Positions 25,151 through 35,160 of a stretch of 64,000 bases of DNA are shown piece by piece. Made by a program: the position numbers and the translations under genes. The stretch comes from Janibacter sp. HTCC2649. GTDB taxonomy: Bacteria > Actinomycetota > Actinomycetes > Actinomycetales > Dermatophilaceae. The notes below the pieces were generated by a model. The model made no database searches and was not told the DNA's origin. It saw nothing but the letters and a program-made list of their open reading frames with translations. The DNA lies in NCBI RefSeq assembly GCF_000152705.1, contig NZ_CH672413.1, positions 3,751,046 through 3,815,045 on the forward strand. Reading direction: 5' to 3'. Each line of letters begins with the position of its first letter. Within the stretch, counting starts at the first letter, position 1.

Positions 25151-26323
25151 GTGACTTCCCCCCAGCGTGCGCCCGGAGGATTCCCCGTTGTCGGCATCAT
25201 CGGGGGTGGTCAGCTCGCCCGGATGTGCGCCGGACCTGCGGTTGAGCTCGGGCTCACGCTCAGCGTCCTGGCCGAAGCGCCCGACTCCAGCGCCGCGCTG
25301 GTCATCCCTTCGGCGCCGGTGGGTGAGCACACCGACGTCGAGGCTGTCCTCGCGTTCGCCCGTGAGTGCGACGTCGTGACCTTCGACCACGAGCAGGTCC
25401 CCGCCGAGGTGCTCGCCGCGCTCGTCGAGGCCGGCGTCCGGCTGCACCCGACCCCCGAGGCGCTCGTCTTCGCCCAGGACAAGCTGGCCATGCGTGAGCG
25501 GCTCACGGCGCTCGGCATCCCGTGCCCGCGCTGGGTGCCGGCCCACACCGCCGCCGACGTCGAGGCGTTCGGTGCCGACGTCGGCTGGCCGATCGTGGCC
25601 AAGACGCCTCGCGGCGGCTACGACGGCAAGGGTGTGCGGGTCATCGACTCCGCCACCGACCTCACCGACTGGCTCGAGCGGGCCGCCGCTGAGGACTCCC
25701 CACTGCTGCTGGAGGAGAAGGTCGGCTTCACCCGTGAGCTGGCCGTGCTGCTCGCTCGCAGCCCTTCTGGCCAGGCTGCTGCGTGGCCCGTCGTCGAGAC
25801 GGTCCAGACCGACAGCATCTGCACCGAGGTCATTGCCCCGGCGGCCGACCTCGACCCCGACCTCGCGGCCCGAGCCACCGAAGCCGGTTTGCGCATCGCC
25901 GGCGAGCTCGGTGTCACCGGAGTCCTGGCCGTCGAGCTGTTCGAGCTGCCGGGTGGCGAGTTCGTCGTCAACGAGCTCGCGATGCGCCCGCACAACAGTG
26001 GTCACTGGTCCATGGACGGTGCGATCACCGGCCAGTTCGAGCAGCACCTGCGCGCCGTGCTCGACCTGCCCCTCGGCTCGCCGAAGCCGCGCCACCGGTG
26101 GACGGTGATGGGCAACATCCTCGGCGGGGAGCACCCGGACCTCTACCCGGCATACCGTCATGTCATGGCGCGTGACCCGGAGATCAAGGCGCACCTCTAT
26201 GGCAAGGGGGTGCGGCCCGGTCGCAAGATCGGGCACGTCAACGTGAGCGGCAACGATCTCGCCGACCTGCGCGAGCGGGCGCGGCACGCGGCTGACTACA
26301 TCGAGGGAGCGGTGCAAGAGTGA
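25151..26323 (+). CDS. purK: 5-(carboxyamino)imidazole ribonucleotide synthase
   Basis: 390 residues, normal for PurK. The pre-ATP-grasp domain opens [11 protein letters not shown]; the ATP-grasp part has [29 protein letters not shown].....[17 protein letters not shown]. It makes N5-CAIR from AIR, ATP and bicarbonate in purine synthesis. It overlaps purE by 4 bases (GTGA). Confidence 0.97.
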   Translation: MTSPQRAPGGFPVVGIIGGGQLARMCAGPAVELGLTLSVLAEAPDSSAALVIPSAPVGEHTDVEAVLAFARECDVVTFDHEQVPAEVLAALVEAGVRLHPTPEALVFAQDKLAMRERLTALGIPCPRWVPAHTAADVEAFGADVGWPIVAKTPRGGYDGKGVRVIDSATDLTDWLERAAAEDSPLLLEEKVGFTRELAVLLARSPSGQAAAWPVVETVQTDSICTEVIAPAADLDPDLAARATEAGLRIAGELGVTGVLAVELFELPGGEFVVNELAMRPHNSGHWSMDGAITGQFEQHLRAVLDLPLGSPKPRHRWTVMGNILGGEHPDLYPAYRHVMARDPEIKAHLYGKGVRPGRKIGHVNVSGNDLADLRERARHAADYIEGAVQE

Positions 26324-26853
26324 ACAGCATGACGAATTCCGCGGATCATCCCGTCGTCGGGGTTGTGATGGGAAGTGACAGCGACTGGCCCGTCATGGAG
26401 GCGGCTGCCAAGGCGCTCGAGGACTTCGGCATCGCCCACGAGGTCGATGTCGTCTCGGCCCACCGGATGCCGGACGAGATGATCGCCTACGGCCAGCAGG
26501 CCGAGGAGCGTGGACTGCGCGTCATCATCGCCGGCGCCGGGGGAGCGGCCCACCTGCCCGGCATGCTGGCGTCGGTGACCTCGCTGCCGGTCATCGGGGT
26601 GCCGGTGCCGCTGAAGTACCTCGACGGCATGGACTCCCTGCTCTCGATCGTCCAGATGCCCGGCGGCGTGCCGGTCGCGACCGTGTCCGTCGGGGGAGCG
26701 CGCAACGCCGGTCTCCTCGCGGCCCGCATTCTCGGTGCCGGTGAGGGTGACGAGGCCGCACGCATCCGCGCGGCGATGGCGGACTTCCGGGTCAGCCTGC
26801 GCGACGAGGCGCACGCCAAGGGGCAGGCCCTGCGCGACCGCCGCCGTTCCTAG
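26320..26853 (+). CDS. purE: N5-CAIR mutase
   Basis: 177 residues; GSDSDWPVM at about 18-26, SAHRMPDEM with the catalytic His, [12 protein letters not shown] and the helix after ARILG are all present, as in class I PurE. It converts N5-CAIR to CAIR, the step after PurK, with which it is translationally coupled. It ends convergent with the CoA-binding protein gene. Confidence 0.97.
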   Translation: MNSMTNSADHPVVGVVMGSDSDWPVMEAAAKALEDFGIAHEVDVVSAHRMPDEMIAYGQQAEERGLRVIIAGAGGAAHLPGMLASVTSLPVIGVPVPLKYLDGMDSLLSIVQMPGGVPVATVSVGGARNAGLLAARILGAGEGDEAARIRAAMADFRVSLRDEAHAKGQALRDRRRS

Positions 26854-26883
26854 ACCCCGACGGATTGCGCAACAAGTCGGACG

Positions 26884-27336
26884 TCAGCGGGCTGAGCCCT
26901 CACCCTTGACGCGGGGCCACTCGATCTTGGGGCACGTGTCCATGACGACGTCGAGCCCGGCGGCGCGAGCCCGAGCCGCAGCCGGCTCGTCGATGACGCC
27001 CTGCTGCATCCAGATCGCGTCGATCTGCAGCCGGTCCTTGTGCTCGATCGCCTGGTCGACCACGGCACCGACATGTTCGGAGTTCACGAAGCAGTCGATG
27101 ACCTTGATGTCCTGGTCCGGGATGTCCGCGAGGCTCGCGTAGCCCTGTGCCCCATGCACGGTCTCAGCCTTGGGATGCACGGGGATGATCCCCTTGTTCA
27201 GCTCGTGCTTGAGCCACTGCGAGACGCCGTATGCCGGCCGCTCCACGTGGTTGCTCAGTCCCACGACCACCCACACACCGGGGTCGTTGAGGAGTTCGCG
27301 GATGAGATCAGGGTCGTTGCGCTGTCGGAAACTCAC
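26884..27336 (-). CDS. CoA-binding domain protein (YccU-like)
   Basis: 150 residues from GTG 27336; CATGAT lies 6 bases upstream, consistent with a leaderless start, and starts further up would run into the divergent gene. A Rossmann-like CoA-binding fold is seen: VWVVVGLSNHVERPAYGVSQ, IIPVHPKAE, DIKVIDCFVNSEHVGAVVDQAI, AIWMQQGVIDEPAAARARAAGLDVVMDTCP. Function in the cell is not established for this family. Confidence 0.88.
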   Translation of the reverse strand: MSFRQRNDPDLIRELLNDPGVWVVVGLSNHVERPAYGVSQWLKHELNKGIIPVHPKAETVHGAQGYASLADIPDQDIKVIDCFVNSEHVGAVVDQAIEHKDRLQIDAIWMQQGVIDEPAAARARAAGLDVVMDTCPKIEWPRVKGEGSAR

Positions 27337-27391
27337 GTTTGCATCATGCACCTCGCGCGGGGGCTTGCGGGGGAGGGTGCGGACGGGTTGA

Positions 27392-28417
27392 GTGAAGACC
27401 ATGCGATTCGGACTCTTCATTCCCCAGGGCTGGCGTCACGATCTTGTCGGCATCGATCCGGAACTCCACTGGGGCGTGATGGCAGGACTCGCACGGCGAG
27501 CGGACGGCATACGCGACTGGGAGTCGATCTGGGTCTACGACCACTTCCACCCGGTGCCGTACCCGACGCAGGAGGCCGTGCACGAGGCGTGGTCGCTCAT
27601 GGCGGCGTTCGCCGGGGTCACCGGCCGGGTCCGGATCGGCCAGATGTGCACCTGCATGAGCTATCGCAACCCGGCCTACCTCGCCAAGGTCGCGGCGACG
27701 GTCGACGTCATCTCCGAGGGCCGCCTGGAGATGGGGATCGGCGCCGGTTGGTACGAGCACGAGTGGCGCGCCTACGGCTACGGCTTCCCGGGCGCGGGCG
27801 AGCGACTCGAGCGGCTGCGGGAAGGCGTGGAGATCTTCCAGCAGATGTGGACGACCGGAACGGCAACGTATGCCGGCAAGCACTATCAGGTCGACGGCGC
27901 CATGTGCTTCCCACGACCGTTGCAGGGCACCGCTTTTGACGGTTCCGAGCGCAACGGGATCCCGATGTGGATCGCGGGCGGAGGGGAGCGCAAGACGCTG
28001 CGGATCGCCGCCGAGTACGCCGACTACACCAACTTCCTCGGCACGGTCGATGTCTTCAAGGCCAAGAGCGACATCCTCAGGCAGCACTGTGCCGACATCG
28101 GGCGGGACTTCGACACGATCACCCGGTCCTCGAACTTCAACGTCGTCATCGGTCACAACGCCAAGGAGGTCGAGGAGCGCTTCAGGTGGATCGAGAACCA
28201 CCTCCGCAGCGCCGGGGTGCCCGAGGCCGACGTCGCCCGCTCCCTGCAGACCTACCGGGAGAGTCCGACGGTCGGCACGCCGGACCAGGTCGCCAGTGCG
28301 CTCGCGGACCTCGAGGACCTCGGCATGGCCTACGCGATCACGAACTTCGTCGAGTCCGCCTACGACCTGTCAGGTGTGGAGCTGTTCGAACGCGAGGTCA
28401 TCCCTGGCTTGCGGTGA
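27392..28417 (+). CDS. LLM-class F420-dependent oxidoreductase
   Basis: 341 residues, a single luciferase-like TIM barrel. FGLFIPQGWRHDL, SIWVYDHFHPVP, ARIGQMCTC-like and GRLEMGIGAGWYEHEW blocks are typical of the F420-dependent members, as is IPMWIAGGGERKTLRIAAEYADYTNFLG. It should move a hydride between F420 and an unknown substrate. Start GTG 27392 or ATG 27401. It is divergent from the CoA-binding gene with 55 bases between starts. Confidence 0.88.
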   Translation: MKTMRFGLFIPQGWRHDLVGIDPELHWGVMAGLARRADGIRDWESIWVYDHFHPVPYPTQEAVHEAWSLMAAFAGVTGRVRIGQMCTCMSYRNPAYLAKVAATVDVISEGRLEMGIGAGWYEHEWRAYGYGFPGAGERLERLREGVEIFQQMWTTGTATYAGKHYQVDGAMCFPRPLQGTAFDGSERNGIPMWIAGGGERKTLRIAAEYADYTNFLGTVDVFKAKSDILRQHCADIGRDFDTITRSSNFNVVIGHNAKEVEERFRWIENHLRSAGVPEADVARSLQTYRESPTVGTPDQVASALADLEDLGMAYAITNFVESAYDLSGVELFEREVIPGLR

Positions 28418-28475
28418 TCACGGATAGGCGCACGCCCCTGACCGGCGCGGCTTCTGGATTTTCCGGGAGCGTCGG

Positions 28476-28481
28476 TAGCAT
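28476..28481 (+). promoter_or_regulatory. Leaderless promoter -10 for the acyltransferase
   Basis: TAGCAT, 9 bases before ATG 28491. Confidence 0.5.
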
Positions 28482-28490
28482 GTCCGCCCG

Positions 28491-30611
28491 ATGACTACTC
28501 CTGACGACACGCTGGCACCGGCGGGTTCACGGCGACTGCGCCGACCCGAGGTGGCTTCCGACTTCCGCCCCGACATCCAGGGGCTGCGTGCCATCGCCGT
28601 CGGTCTCGTCGTGCTCTACCACCTGTGGCCCACACGTCTCTCGGGTGGATACGTCGGCGTCGACGTCTTCTTCGTCATCTCCGGGTTCCTCATCACCTCG
28701 CACATCCACCGTGAGATCGCGTCGACCGGCCACCTCAAGGTCACCCGGTTCTGGGCCCGGCGCATCCGGCGGCTCCTGCCGGCCAGCCTCCTCGTGCTCG
28801 CCGTCTCGGGACTGGCCGTCTTCACCCTCACCCCGAGCACGACGTGGGCCCAGTCGGCCCACGAGATCGGGGCGAGCGCGCTCTACGTCCAGAACTGGCA
28901 GCTCGCGACGTCAGCCGTGGACTACATGGCGCTCGACAACGTGCCCACCGTCGCCCAGCACTTCTGGTCTCTCTCGGTCGAGGAGCAGTTCTACGCGGTG
29001 TGGCCCGTCCTCATCCTCGGGTTGCTCATCGTCATGAGGATGCGCGGCCACAAAGATGCCCGCAAGGCCATCGTCGCGGGCCTCACCGTCATCCTGGTCG
29101 CGTCGCTCGTGTGGTCGATCGTGTCCACCCGACAGGACCAGGCGTTCGCCTACATGAGCACGTTCACCCGGGTGTGGGAGTTCGCCGCCGGTGGTGTGGC
29201 GGCGATGCTGCTCACCCGGATCGGCCGACCCGTCGACAGCGTCCTCGCCTGGCTCGGCGTGGCCTCGATCGTCGGCTCGGGCTTCGCCCTCAGCGAGACC
29301 AGCCTCTTCCCCGGCTGGCTGGCCCTGTTCCCCGTGCTCGGCACGGTCGCCCTGCTCCTCGCGGGTTCCACGACGGTCGTCGGTCGAGTCCTCGGAACGC
29401 GTCCCATGACCTTCATCGGCGACATCTCCTACTCGATCTATCTCGTGCACTGGCCGATCATCGTCGTGCTGCCGCACCTGACGGGGCACCCCCTGCGCTG
29501 GGTCGAGAAGCTCGGCATCCTCGTCCTCACCCTGGCCCTGGCGTGGCTGTCGAAGACCTACGTCGAGGACCCCCTGCGCACCCGACCGCTGCTGGCCAAG
29601 GCGCCCCGCCGGGCCTTCGCGTTCGCGGTCGTGGGCATGGCGCTCGTCGTCGGCCTCACCGCCACATGGAGCATTGCGCTCGACCGCCGCGAGGCCGTGG
29701 CCAAACAGGTGGCTTCGGACCGGCTCACCGGTGGCGACCCGTGCATCGGCCCGGGGGCACTCGTCCCCGGCAACGCCTGCGGCCCGGTGGCGGGTGACGG
29801 GCCGCTCGTCGCGCCGCCGGAGGTCGTCATCACCCAGAACAAGTCAGACCTCCTGCGGAAGTGCCAGCAGTCGCTCGGCGACTCGTTCCTGCTCGACTGC
29901 GTCGTCGGCGATCGCTCGGGCCGCAACGGGACGATCGCCCTCGTCGGCGACTCGCACGCGGGTGCCTTCGTCCCCATGGTCGACGAGCTCGGGAAGCGTC
30001 GGGGCTGGAAGGTCATCGTCCAGACCAAGGGATCCTGCCCGTCGACCGACGCAAAACGAGTCCTGGCCACCGAGACCTCCGACCAGCGGCAGGCGAGCTG
30101 CACGGCATACAACGAGGCCGTCGACCAGCAGATCCTTCGGGACACATCGATCTCGTTGGTCCTGGCCAGCTCGTACACGAGTGCTTATGAGTGGCTCGGC
30201 GCCAACGGATCGAAGGGCGCCAGCGCAGGGCGCGACGGCTATGTCTCGCGCTACACGCGCTGGGTCGACGCGGGCAAGAACGTGGTGGTGATCGCTGACG
30301 TCCCGCGTCCGGCCAGTGGCCTCGTCCCCAACTGCATCGCGGGCAACGCCGGGCATCCTGAGAAGTGCGCGATGCCCAGGGGCGCGGCCGTCGTACCCGA
30401 CCTTGCGGCCGCAGCGGCTCGCTCCGTCGACATCCCGGTCATCGACCTCACCGACCTGTTCTGCGACCTGACTTCCTGCTTCAGCCAGATCGGTGACGTC
30501 ATCGTCTACAAGGACCGCAGCCATCTCAGCACCGAGTACTCGACGCTGCTGGCGTCCTTCGTGGACGAGCGGCTCGGCGACGTGCCAGCCGCTTCGCGAC
30601 GTGGTCGGTGA
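28491..30611 (+). CDS. Acyltransferase-3 / SGNH O-acetyltransferase (OafA-like)
   Basis: 706 residues. Residues about 25-380 are the acyltransferase-3 membrane domain (RPDIQGLRAIAVGLVVLYHL, GGYVGVDVFFVISGF, RFWARRIRRLLPA, SLSVEEQFYAVWP) with about 10-11 helices. The outside SGNH domain (about 470-700) has Ser in LVGDSHAGAF and the Asp-His pair in KDRSHLS. It moves acyl groups across the membrane onto surface sugars or peptidoglycan. It stands at the edge of the polysaccharide locus, so O-acetylation of that polymer is a fair inference. Confidence 0.9.
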   Translation: MTTPDDTLAPAGSRRLRRPEVASDFRPDIQGLRAIAVGLVVLYHLWPTRLSGGYVGVDVFFVISGFLITSHIHREIASTGHLKVTRFWARRIRRLLPASLLVLAVSGLAVFTLTPSTTWAQSAHEIGASALYVQNWQLATSAVDYMALDNVPTVAQHFWSLSVEEQFYAVWPVLILGLLIVMRMRGHKDARKAIVAGLTVILVASLVWSIVSTRQDQAFAYMSTFTRVWEFAAGGVAAMLLTRIGRPVDSVLAWLGVASIVGSGFALSETSLFPGWLALFPVLGTVALLLAGSTTVVGRVLGTRPMTFIGDISYSIYLVHWPIIVVLPHLTGHPLRWVEKLGILVLTLALAWLSKTYVEDPLRTRPLLAKAPRRAFAFAVVGMALVVGLTATWSIALDRREAVAKQVASDRLTGGDPCIGPGALVPGNACGPVAGDGPLVAPPEVVITQNKSDLLRKCQQSLGDSFLLDCVVGDRSGRNGTIALVGDSHAGAFVPMVDELGKRRGWKVIVQTKGSCPSTDAKRVLATETSDQRQASCTAYNEAVDQQILRDTSISLVLASSYTSAYEWLGANGSKGASAGRDGYVSRYTRWVDAGKNVVVIADVPRPASGLVPNCIAGNAGHPEKCAMPRGAAVVPDLAAAAARSVDIPVIDLTDLFCDLTSCFSQIGDVIVYKDRSHLSTEYSTLLASFVDERLGDVPAASRRGR

Positions 30612-30648
30612 CACAGCAGATCGGGCGAGGGCGCGGCATACGCGTCGA

Positions 30649-30654
30649 TAGGAT
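30649..30654 (+). promoter_or_regulatory. Leaderless promoter -10 for the second acyl-CoA dehydrogenase
   Basis: TAGGAT, 6 bases before GTG 30661. Confidence 0.6.
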
Positions 30655-30660
30655 CACCGG

Positions 30661-31839
30661 GTGACTGCATCGAGCGACTTCCCCCTGTTCCAGATCAACG
30701 AGGACCACGAAGCGATTCGTGAGGCAGTCCGCGACCTGGCAGCGGCCAAGATCGCGCCGTTCGCGGCAGCGGTCGACGAGGAGGCCCGCTACCCGCAGGA
30801 GGCGCACGACGCGCTCGTGGCGTCCGACTTCTTCGCCCCGCACGTCGGGGAGGAGTACGGCGGTGTCGGCGCCGACGCCCTCGCGACGTGCATCGTCATC
30901 GAGGAGGTGGCCCGCGCCTGCGCGAGCTCGTCCCTCATCCCGGCCGTCAACAAGCTCGGCTCGATGCCGGTCATCCTCGGCGGCAACGAGGAGATCAAGC
31001 GCAAGTACCTCACGCCGCTGGCTGCAGGAGAGACGTCGTTCTCGTACGGACTGTCGGAGCGCGAGGCCGGCTCGGACACGGCGAGCATGAAGTGCCGCGC
31101 CAAGTTGGACAAGTCAGCCGGCGATGACAGCTGGGTTTTGAACGGGCAGAAGTCGTGGATCACCAACGCCGGTGTCTCCGACTACTACACCGTCCTCGCG
31201 GTCACCGACCCTGACGGCACTCGTGGCAACAACATCAGCGCGTTCGTCGTCGAGAAGTCCGACGAGGGCTTCACCTTCGGTGAGAAGGAGCGCAAGCTCG
31301 GCATCAAGGGCAGCCCCACGCGCGAGCTGATCTTCGACAACGTGCGCATCCCCGGCGACCGCATCATCGGTGCGCCCGGCGAGGGCCTCAAGATCGCGCT
31401 GCGCACGCTCGACCACACCCGCGTCACGATCGGCGCCCAGGCGGTCGGCATCGCACAGGGAGCCCTCGACCACGCGCTCGCCTACGTCAAGGAGCGCAAG
31501 CAGTTCGGCAAGAACATCGCCGAGTTCCAGGGCATCCAGTTCATGCTCGCCGACATGGCGATGGAGCTCGAGGCCGCCCGCCAGATGGTCTACGTGGCGG
31601 CAGCCAAGTCCGAGCGCGGCGACGCAGACCTGTCCTTCTTCGGGGCAGCGGCCAAGTGCTTCGCCTCAGACGTCGCGATGAAGGTGACGACCGACGCCGT
31701 GCAGCTGCTCGGTGGCGCGGGCTACACCCGTGACTTCCCGCTGGAGCGGATGATGCGCGACGCCAAGATCACCCAGATCTACGAAGGCACCAACCAGGTG
31801 CAGCGCATCGTCATGGCACGCCAGCTGCTCAAGGGCTGA
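30661..31839 (+). CDS. Acyl-CoA dehydrogenase
   Basis: 392 residues. YGLSEREAGSD, NGQKSWITNAGVSD and the catalytic Glu at about 375 in YEGTNQVQ place it with short/medium-chain dehydrogenases. Only about 40% like the enzyme at 7049 by eye, so the two are not recent copies. It is transcribed alone from a leaderless GTG start and does not belong to the glycan locus on either side. Confidence 0.9.
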   Translation: MTASSDFPLFQINEDHEAIREAVRDLAAAKIAPFAAAVDEEARYPQEAHDALVASDFFAPHVGEEYGGVGADALATCIVIEEVARACASSSLIPAVNKLGSMPVILGGNEEIKRKYLTPLAAGETSFSYGLSEREAGSDTASMKCRAKLDKSAGDDSWVLNGQKSWITNAGVSDYYTVLAVTDPDGTRGNNISAFVVEKSDEGFTFGEKERKLGIKGSPTRELIFDNVRIPGDRIIGAPGEGLKIALRTLDHTRVTIGAQAVGIAQGALDHALAYVKERKQFGKNIAEFQGIQFMLADMAMELEAARQMVYVAAAKSERGDADLSFFGAAAKCFASDVAMKVTTDAVQLLGGAGYTRDFPLERMMRDAKITQIYEGTNQVQRIVMARQLLKG

Positions 31840-31902
31840 CCGCGACCGACCGCACGTGGATGCGATACTGCATCCCGTCCTAGCCGCCGTCGGGAGCGAG
31901 TC

Positions 31903-33690
31903 ATGCCGGAGTCATCCACCGAGCCGATCCATCCCCTGCTGACCGATCTGCGAGCCGTGACCGGCGTGCCGTGGACGGCCGAGCAGGTCGAGGCGCTCGC
32001 GACCGTCGGTCCCGGTGAACCCGCAGCCACCGGCCGACCCACGCCAGCACCCGACGCCCTGCCCGACGGCGCGCGGCGACCGCACGTCGTCATGCTCGCG
32101 GGCAACACCATCACCGGTGACGCCCGCGTCATCAAGGCGATGAACACGGTGAACGGGTTCGGCGTCGACGTCACCGCCGTGGGCCTCATCCGTCCCCGGT
32201 TCACCCCGGAGGACGACCTCGGCAACGGCATGAAGATCATCCGCGTCGCGCCCGGCAACAGGGTCTCGAGCAGCGGCGCCCGCGCCCGGTGGAAGCGGGC
32301 CCGCAACGGCCTCGGCGAGCTGGGCACCGCGGTGGCCCCGTGGTTCACCAACGCCGACGACTACAAGAACGCCGTGGCCCGCTGGGAGCACCGCACCCGC
32401 GAGCTGTCGGCCGACCGCGGACAGGCCCTGCGTCGCGCCGGTGAGGCCGGAACCTCCGCTCAGCCGACGGGTGCCGCACGGGCCCGCCAGGCCGCGACGT
32501 GGCGCTGGCTCAAGGCCGAACGCGTCCTGCTCAAGGGCCGGGCCGCTCCCGTGAAGCTGTCCTCGGTGCGCCAACGTCGCGCTGCGGCGACCGACACCGG
32601 TGTGGGTCGCCGTCGTGAGGCGCTCATCAAGGCCTACACCGCGGTGCCCGGCCTGGGCCGGTGGAAGAGCGTCCTGCCCGAGATCATCGACCAGGACCTG
32701 GCCATCGCCCCGGTCCTCGCGCGCCTCGAGCCCGACGTCATCCACGTTCACGACGTCTTCATGATCGGCATCGCCGTGCGCGCCGCCCAGCGGGCCGCCC
32801 TCGCCGGCCGCACGGTCAAGGTCGTCTACGACGCGCACGAGTTCGTCCCGGGGCTGGCCATGGTCCCGCCGAAGCAGGTCGCGGCCTACGCGGACCTCGA
32901 ACGCAGCTTCATCCACGAGGTCGACCGGGTCATCACGGTCTCGCCCGAACTCGCCGACCTCCTGGAGCGCACCCACTCCTTGGCAGAGCGGCCCGACGTC
33001 GTCCTCAACGCACCGATCGCCGACGATCGCGCGACCCGGGTCGTCGGGGTGCGCGACGTGTGTGGCCTCGGCCCGGACGTGCCCCTCGTGGTCTATGGCG
33101 GTGGGGTGCACGCCGCCCGTGGGGTCCAGACGGTCCTCGGCGCCCTCGAGCTGCTCCCCGACGTGCACCTGGCGATCGTCGTCCGAGGCATGTACGCCTA
33201 CTCCAAGGAGCTGCGAGCAGCGGCCGACAAGGCCGGCTACGGCGACCGGGTGCACTTCGCGCCGTTCGTTCCGCCGGCGTTCGTCCCGCGCTACCTCTCC
33301 TCGGCGACGATCGGCGTCAGCCCGTTGCTGCACGCGATCAACCACGACGTCGCCATCACCAACAAGTTCTGCGAGTACCTCCAGGGCGGCCTGCCCATCG
33401 TCACGAGTGACACGCCGGCCCAGGCCGACCTCGTCAACGAGCTCGGACTCGGCGAGGTGCACATCGCTGGCGACGTCAGTGACTGCGCGCGAGCCATCGA
33501 GGCCGGACTGGCCAAGGCTCCCGAAACCCGGCGACGCATCGAGGGTGACGCCGAGCTGCGCCACCGCTTCTCGTGGAGTGCGCAGGCGCAGACGCTGCGC
33601 AGGGTCTTCGACGAGGTCCTTCCCGACGGGCTGCCGAGCCAGGCGTGGGCCGAGGGCGCGACCGAGGTGCGCGAGCTGCGCGGTCAGTGA
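31903..33690 (+). CDS. Glycosyltransferase family 4 protein
   Basis: 595 residues, long for GT4 because of an N-terminal 60-residue leader and a charged insert (about 150-250, rich in Arg/Ala). GT-B motifs: MLAGNTITGDARVIK (N domain), DVIHVHDVFMIGI, VYDAHEFVPGL, and in the C domain VVYGGGVHAARGVQT and EYLQGGLPIVTSD. It would move a sugar from a nucleotide donor onto a lipid-linked glycan in the cytoplasm. Residues about 240-560 parallel the N half of the 863-residue protein at 52967, including KSVLPEI and YDAHE. GGGAG-like ribosome site before ATG. Confidence 0.85.
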   Translation: MPESSTEPIHPLLTDLRAVTGVPWTAEQVEALATVGPGEPAATGRPTPAPDALPDGARRPHVVMLAGNTITGDARVIKAMNTVNGFGVDVTAVGLIRPRFTPEDDLGNGMKIIRVAPGNRVSSSGARARWKRARNGLGELGTAVAPWFTNADDYKNAVARWEHRTRELSADRGQALRRAGEAGTSAQPTGAARARQAATWRWLKAERVLLKGRAAPVKLSSVRQRRAAATDTGVGRRREALIKAYTAVPGLGRWKSVLPEIIDQDLAIAPVLARLEPDVIHVHDVFMIGIAVRAAQRAALAGRTVKVVYDAHEFVPGLAMVPPKQVAAYADLERSFIHEVDRVITVSPELADLLERTHSLAERPDVVLNAPIADDRATRVVGVRDVCGLGPDVPLVVYGGGVHAARGVQTVLGALELLPDVHLAIVVRGMYAYSKELRAAADKAGYGDRVHFAPFVPPAFVPRYLSSATIGVSPLLHAINHDVAITNKFCEYLQGGLPIVTSDTPAQADLVNELGLGEVHIAGDVSDCARAIEAGLAKAPETRRRIEGDAELRHRFSWSAQAQTLRRVFDEVLPDGLPSQAWAEGATEVRELRGQ

Positions 33691-33695
33691 CGACC

Positions 33696-33748
33696 CGGCA
33701 TACCCAAGAAACGACGTGGAGTATGCCGTTCGCTCGCCTTCGCGAGCG
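33696..33748. terminator. Convergent-gene hairpins with an inverted GTATGCCG pair
   Basis: CGGCATAC (33696-33703) and GTATGCCG (33721-33728) form 8-base arms 17 bases apart. They are followed by CGCTCGC-CTTC-GCGAGCG (33731-33748), a 7-base stem. They lie between the GT4 (+) and LCP (-) genes. Confidence 0.7.
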
Positions 33749-33751
33749 GGC

Positions 33752-35077
33752 TCAGCCTGAGGGCTTGCCGTCCGTGCCTGCGGGTGGGGCCTCGAGCGGC
33801 TGGTCCTCGCGCAGCATCGTGAACAGGGCCTGCGCCCGATCGCTGTTCCACTTGACCGCCAGCCCGGCGCGGGTCTCGTAGGCCGTGTCCTGCAACGGCA
33901 CCGTGAGGCTGAGGGTGGAGTCGTTCCCGGCGCCTCGCATGGCGAGCAGGATGTTGGCCGCGTCCTTCATCGAGGTGTCCTGGCCGACACCGACGGCACC
34001 GGCCGACGTGTGCGTGAAGGACCAGTAGCGGAACGGGTTGAGGACGGTCGACGGGGTCGCCGCACCCTTCATGATCGCGGCCAGGAACTGGCGCTGACGC
34101 TCGGCCCGGCCGATGTCGCCGCGGATGTCGGAGTGTCGGGCGCGCACGAAGCCGAGGGCGTTCTTGCCGTCGAGGGTCTGGCACCCCTTCTTGAGGTTGA
34201 TGTGGGCCTGCTTGTCGTCCATGTCGAACGGCACGCAGATGTCGACACCGCCAAGGCTGTTGACGACGGAGGCAAACCCTCCGAAACCGATCTCGAGGTA
34301 GCCGTCGATCCGGAGGTTGGTCACCTGCTCGAGCGTCTGGATGAGGAGCTTGGGGCCACCGATGGAGTAGGCCGCGTTGACCTTGTTGCTGCCCTTGCCC
34401 GGGATCGGCATGTAGCTGTCGCGGGGGATCGAGATGATGACGGACTTGCCGGCACCCGAGGGAACGTGGATCAGCATGATCGAGTCGGTGCGCTGCCCCT
34501 CGGCGCTGCCCGTGCCGAGCTCGTTGCGCTCGGCGCGGGTCAGCTGGTCGCGTCCGTCCGAGCCGACGAGGAGGTAGGTGTTGCCCGGTGTCTCGGCGGG
34601 GCGGTCGCCGGACGGCGCGTCGTCGACCCGGGAGACGGTGTTCCACGCGTGGAAGGGCGTGATGACGAGGAAGGCGAGCCAGAGGAGGACGACCACGGGG
34701 ATGAGCCGCCACAGGCGCCGGCGACGACGTGGCTGGCCCTCCTCGAGGGGCTCTGCCATGGGCCGACCGCCGCGCGGAGGACCTTGGGGTCGTGCGACGG
34801 GTTGCCGGGGCGGGGCCTGACGCGGATCGCGTTCGCCCCGGGCGGGCCGCTCTCCAGCAACGCCACGGCGCGCGGTCTCCTGGGGGCGGGGCTCGCGTCG
34901 CGCCGGTCGGGCCGGGGCACCGGTCTGGGCGGAGGGACGGGGGCGAGCGGGTCGTCGGCCACGGGTGTCGACGGTGTAGACATCGTCGTCGTCGATGTCG
35001 TCGCGAGGTGGACGACGTGGCCGACCCTGCTGAGGGATCGGTCGGACGTCGTCTCCACGAGGCGGGCGTTCAGACAC
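33752..35077 (-). CDS. LytR-CpsA-Psr (LCP) family glycopolymer ligase
   Basis: 441 residues from GTG 35077 (alternatives exist). A Pro/Arg-rich cytoplasmic tail (about 1-115) is followed by one membrane helix (about 123-143, WRLIPVVVLLWLAFLVITPF) and an outside LCP domain (about 170-420). Conserved residues: SDGRDQ, RTDSIMLIHV, SIPRDSYMPIPG, KVNAAYSIGG, FVRARHSDIRGDIGRAERQRQFL (in fragments). LCP enzymes join undecaprenyl-linked glycopolymers such as teichoic or teichuronic acid to peptidoglycan. Position inside the glycan locus supports this job here. Confidence 0.93.
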   Translation of the reverse strand: MSERPPRGDDVRPIPQQGRPRRPPRDDIDDDDVYTVDTRGRRPARPRPSAQTGAPARPARREPRPQETARRGVAGERPARGERDPRQAPPRQPVARPQGPPRGGRPMAEPLEEGQPRRRRRLWRLIPVVVLLWLAFLVITPFHAWNTVSRVDDAPSGDRPAETPGNTYLLVGSDGRDQLTRAERNELGTGSAEGQRTDSIMLIHVPSGAGKSVIISIPRDSYMPIPGKGSNKVNAAYSIGGPKLLIQTLEQVTNLRIDGYLEIGFGGFASVVNSLGGVDICVPFDMDDKQAHINLKKGCQTLDGKNALGFVRARHSDIRGDIGRAERQRQFLAAIMKGAATPSTVLNPFRYWSFTHTSAGAVGVGQDTSMKDAANILLAMRGAGNDSTLSLTVPLQDTAYETRAGLAVKWNSDRAQALFTMLREDQPLEAPPAGTDGKPSG

Positions 35078-35160
35078 GGACCCATACTCCGCCGACGCTA
35101 CCCACGGAAGCAAAACGGCGCGCCGACCCCTACCCGCCGGTCGTCGTGGCTCGTTGGGGG

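Noticed and set aside
34729-35160. N-terminal extension of the GT2 gene
   Set aside because: Antisense to the LCP gene's Pro/Arg-rich tail; the GT2 fold starts after 35161.
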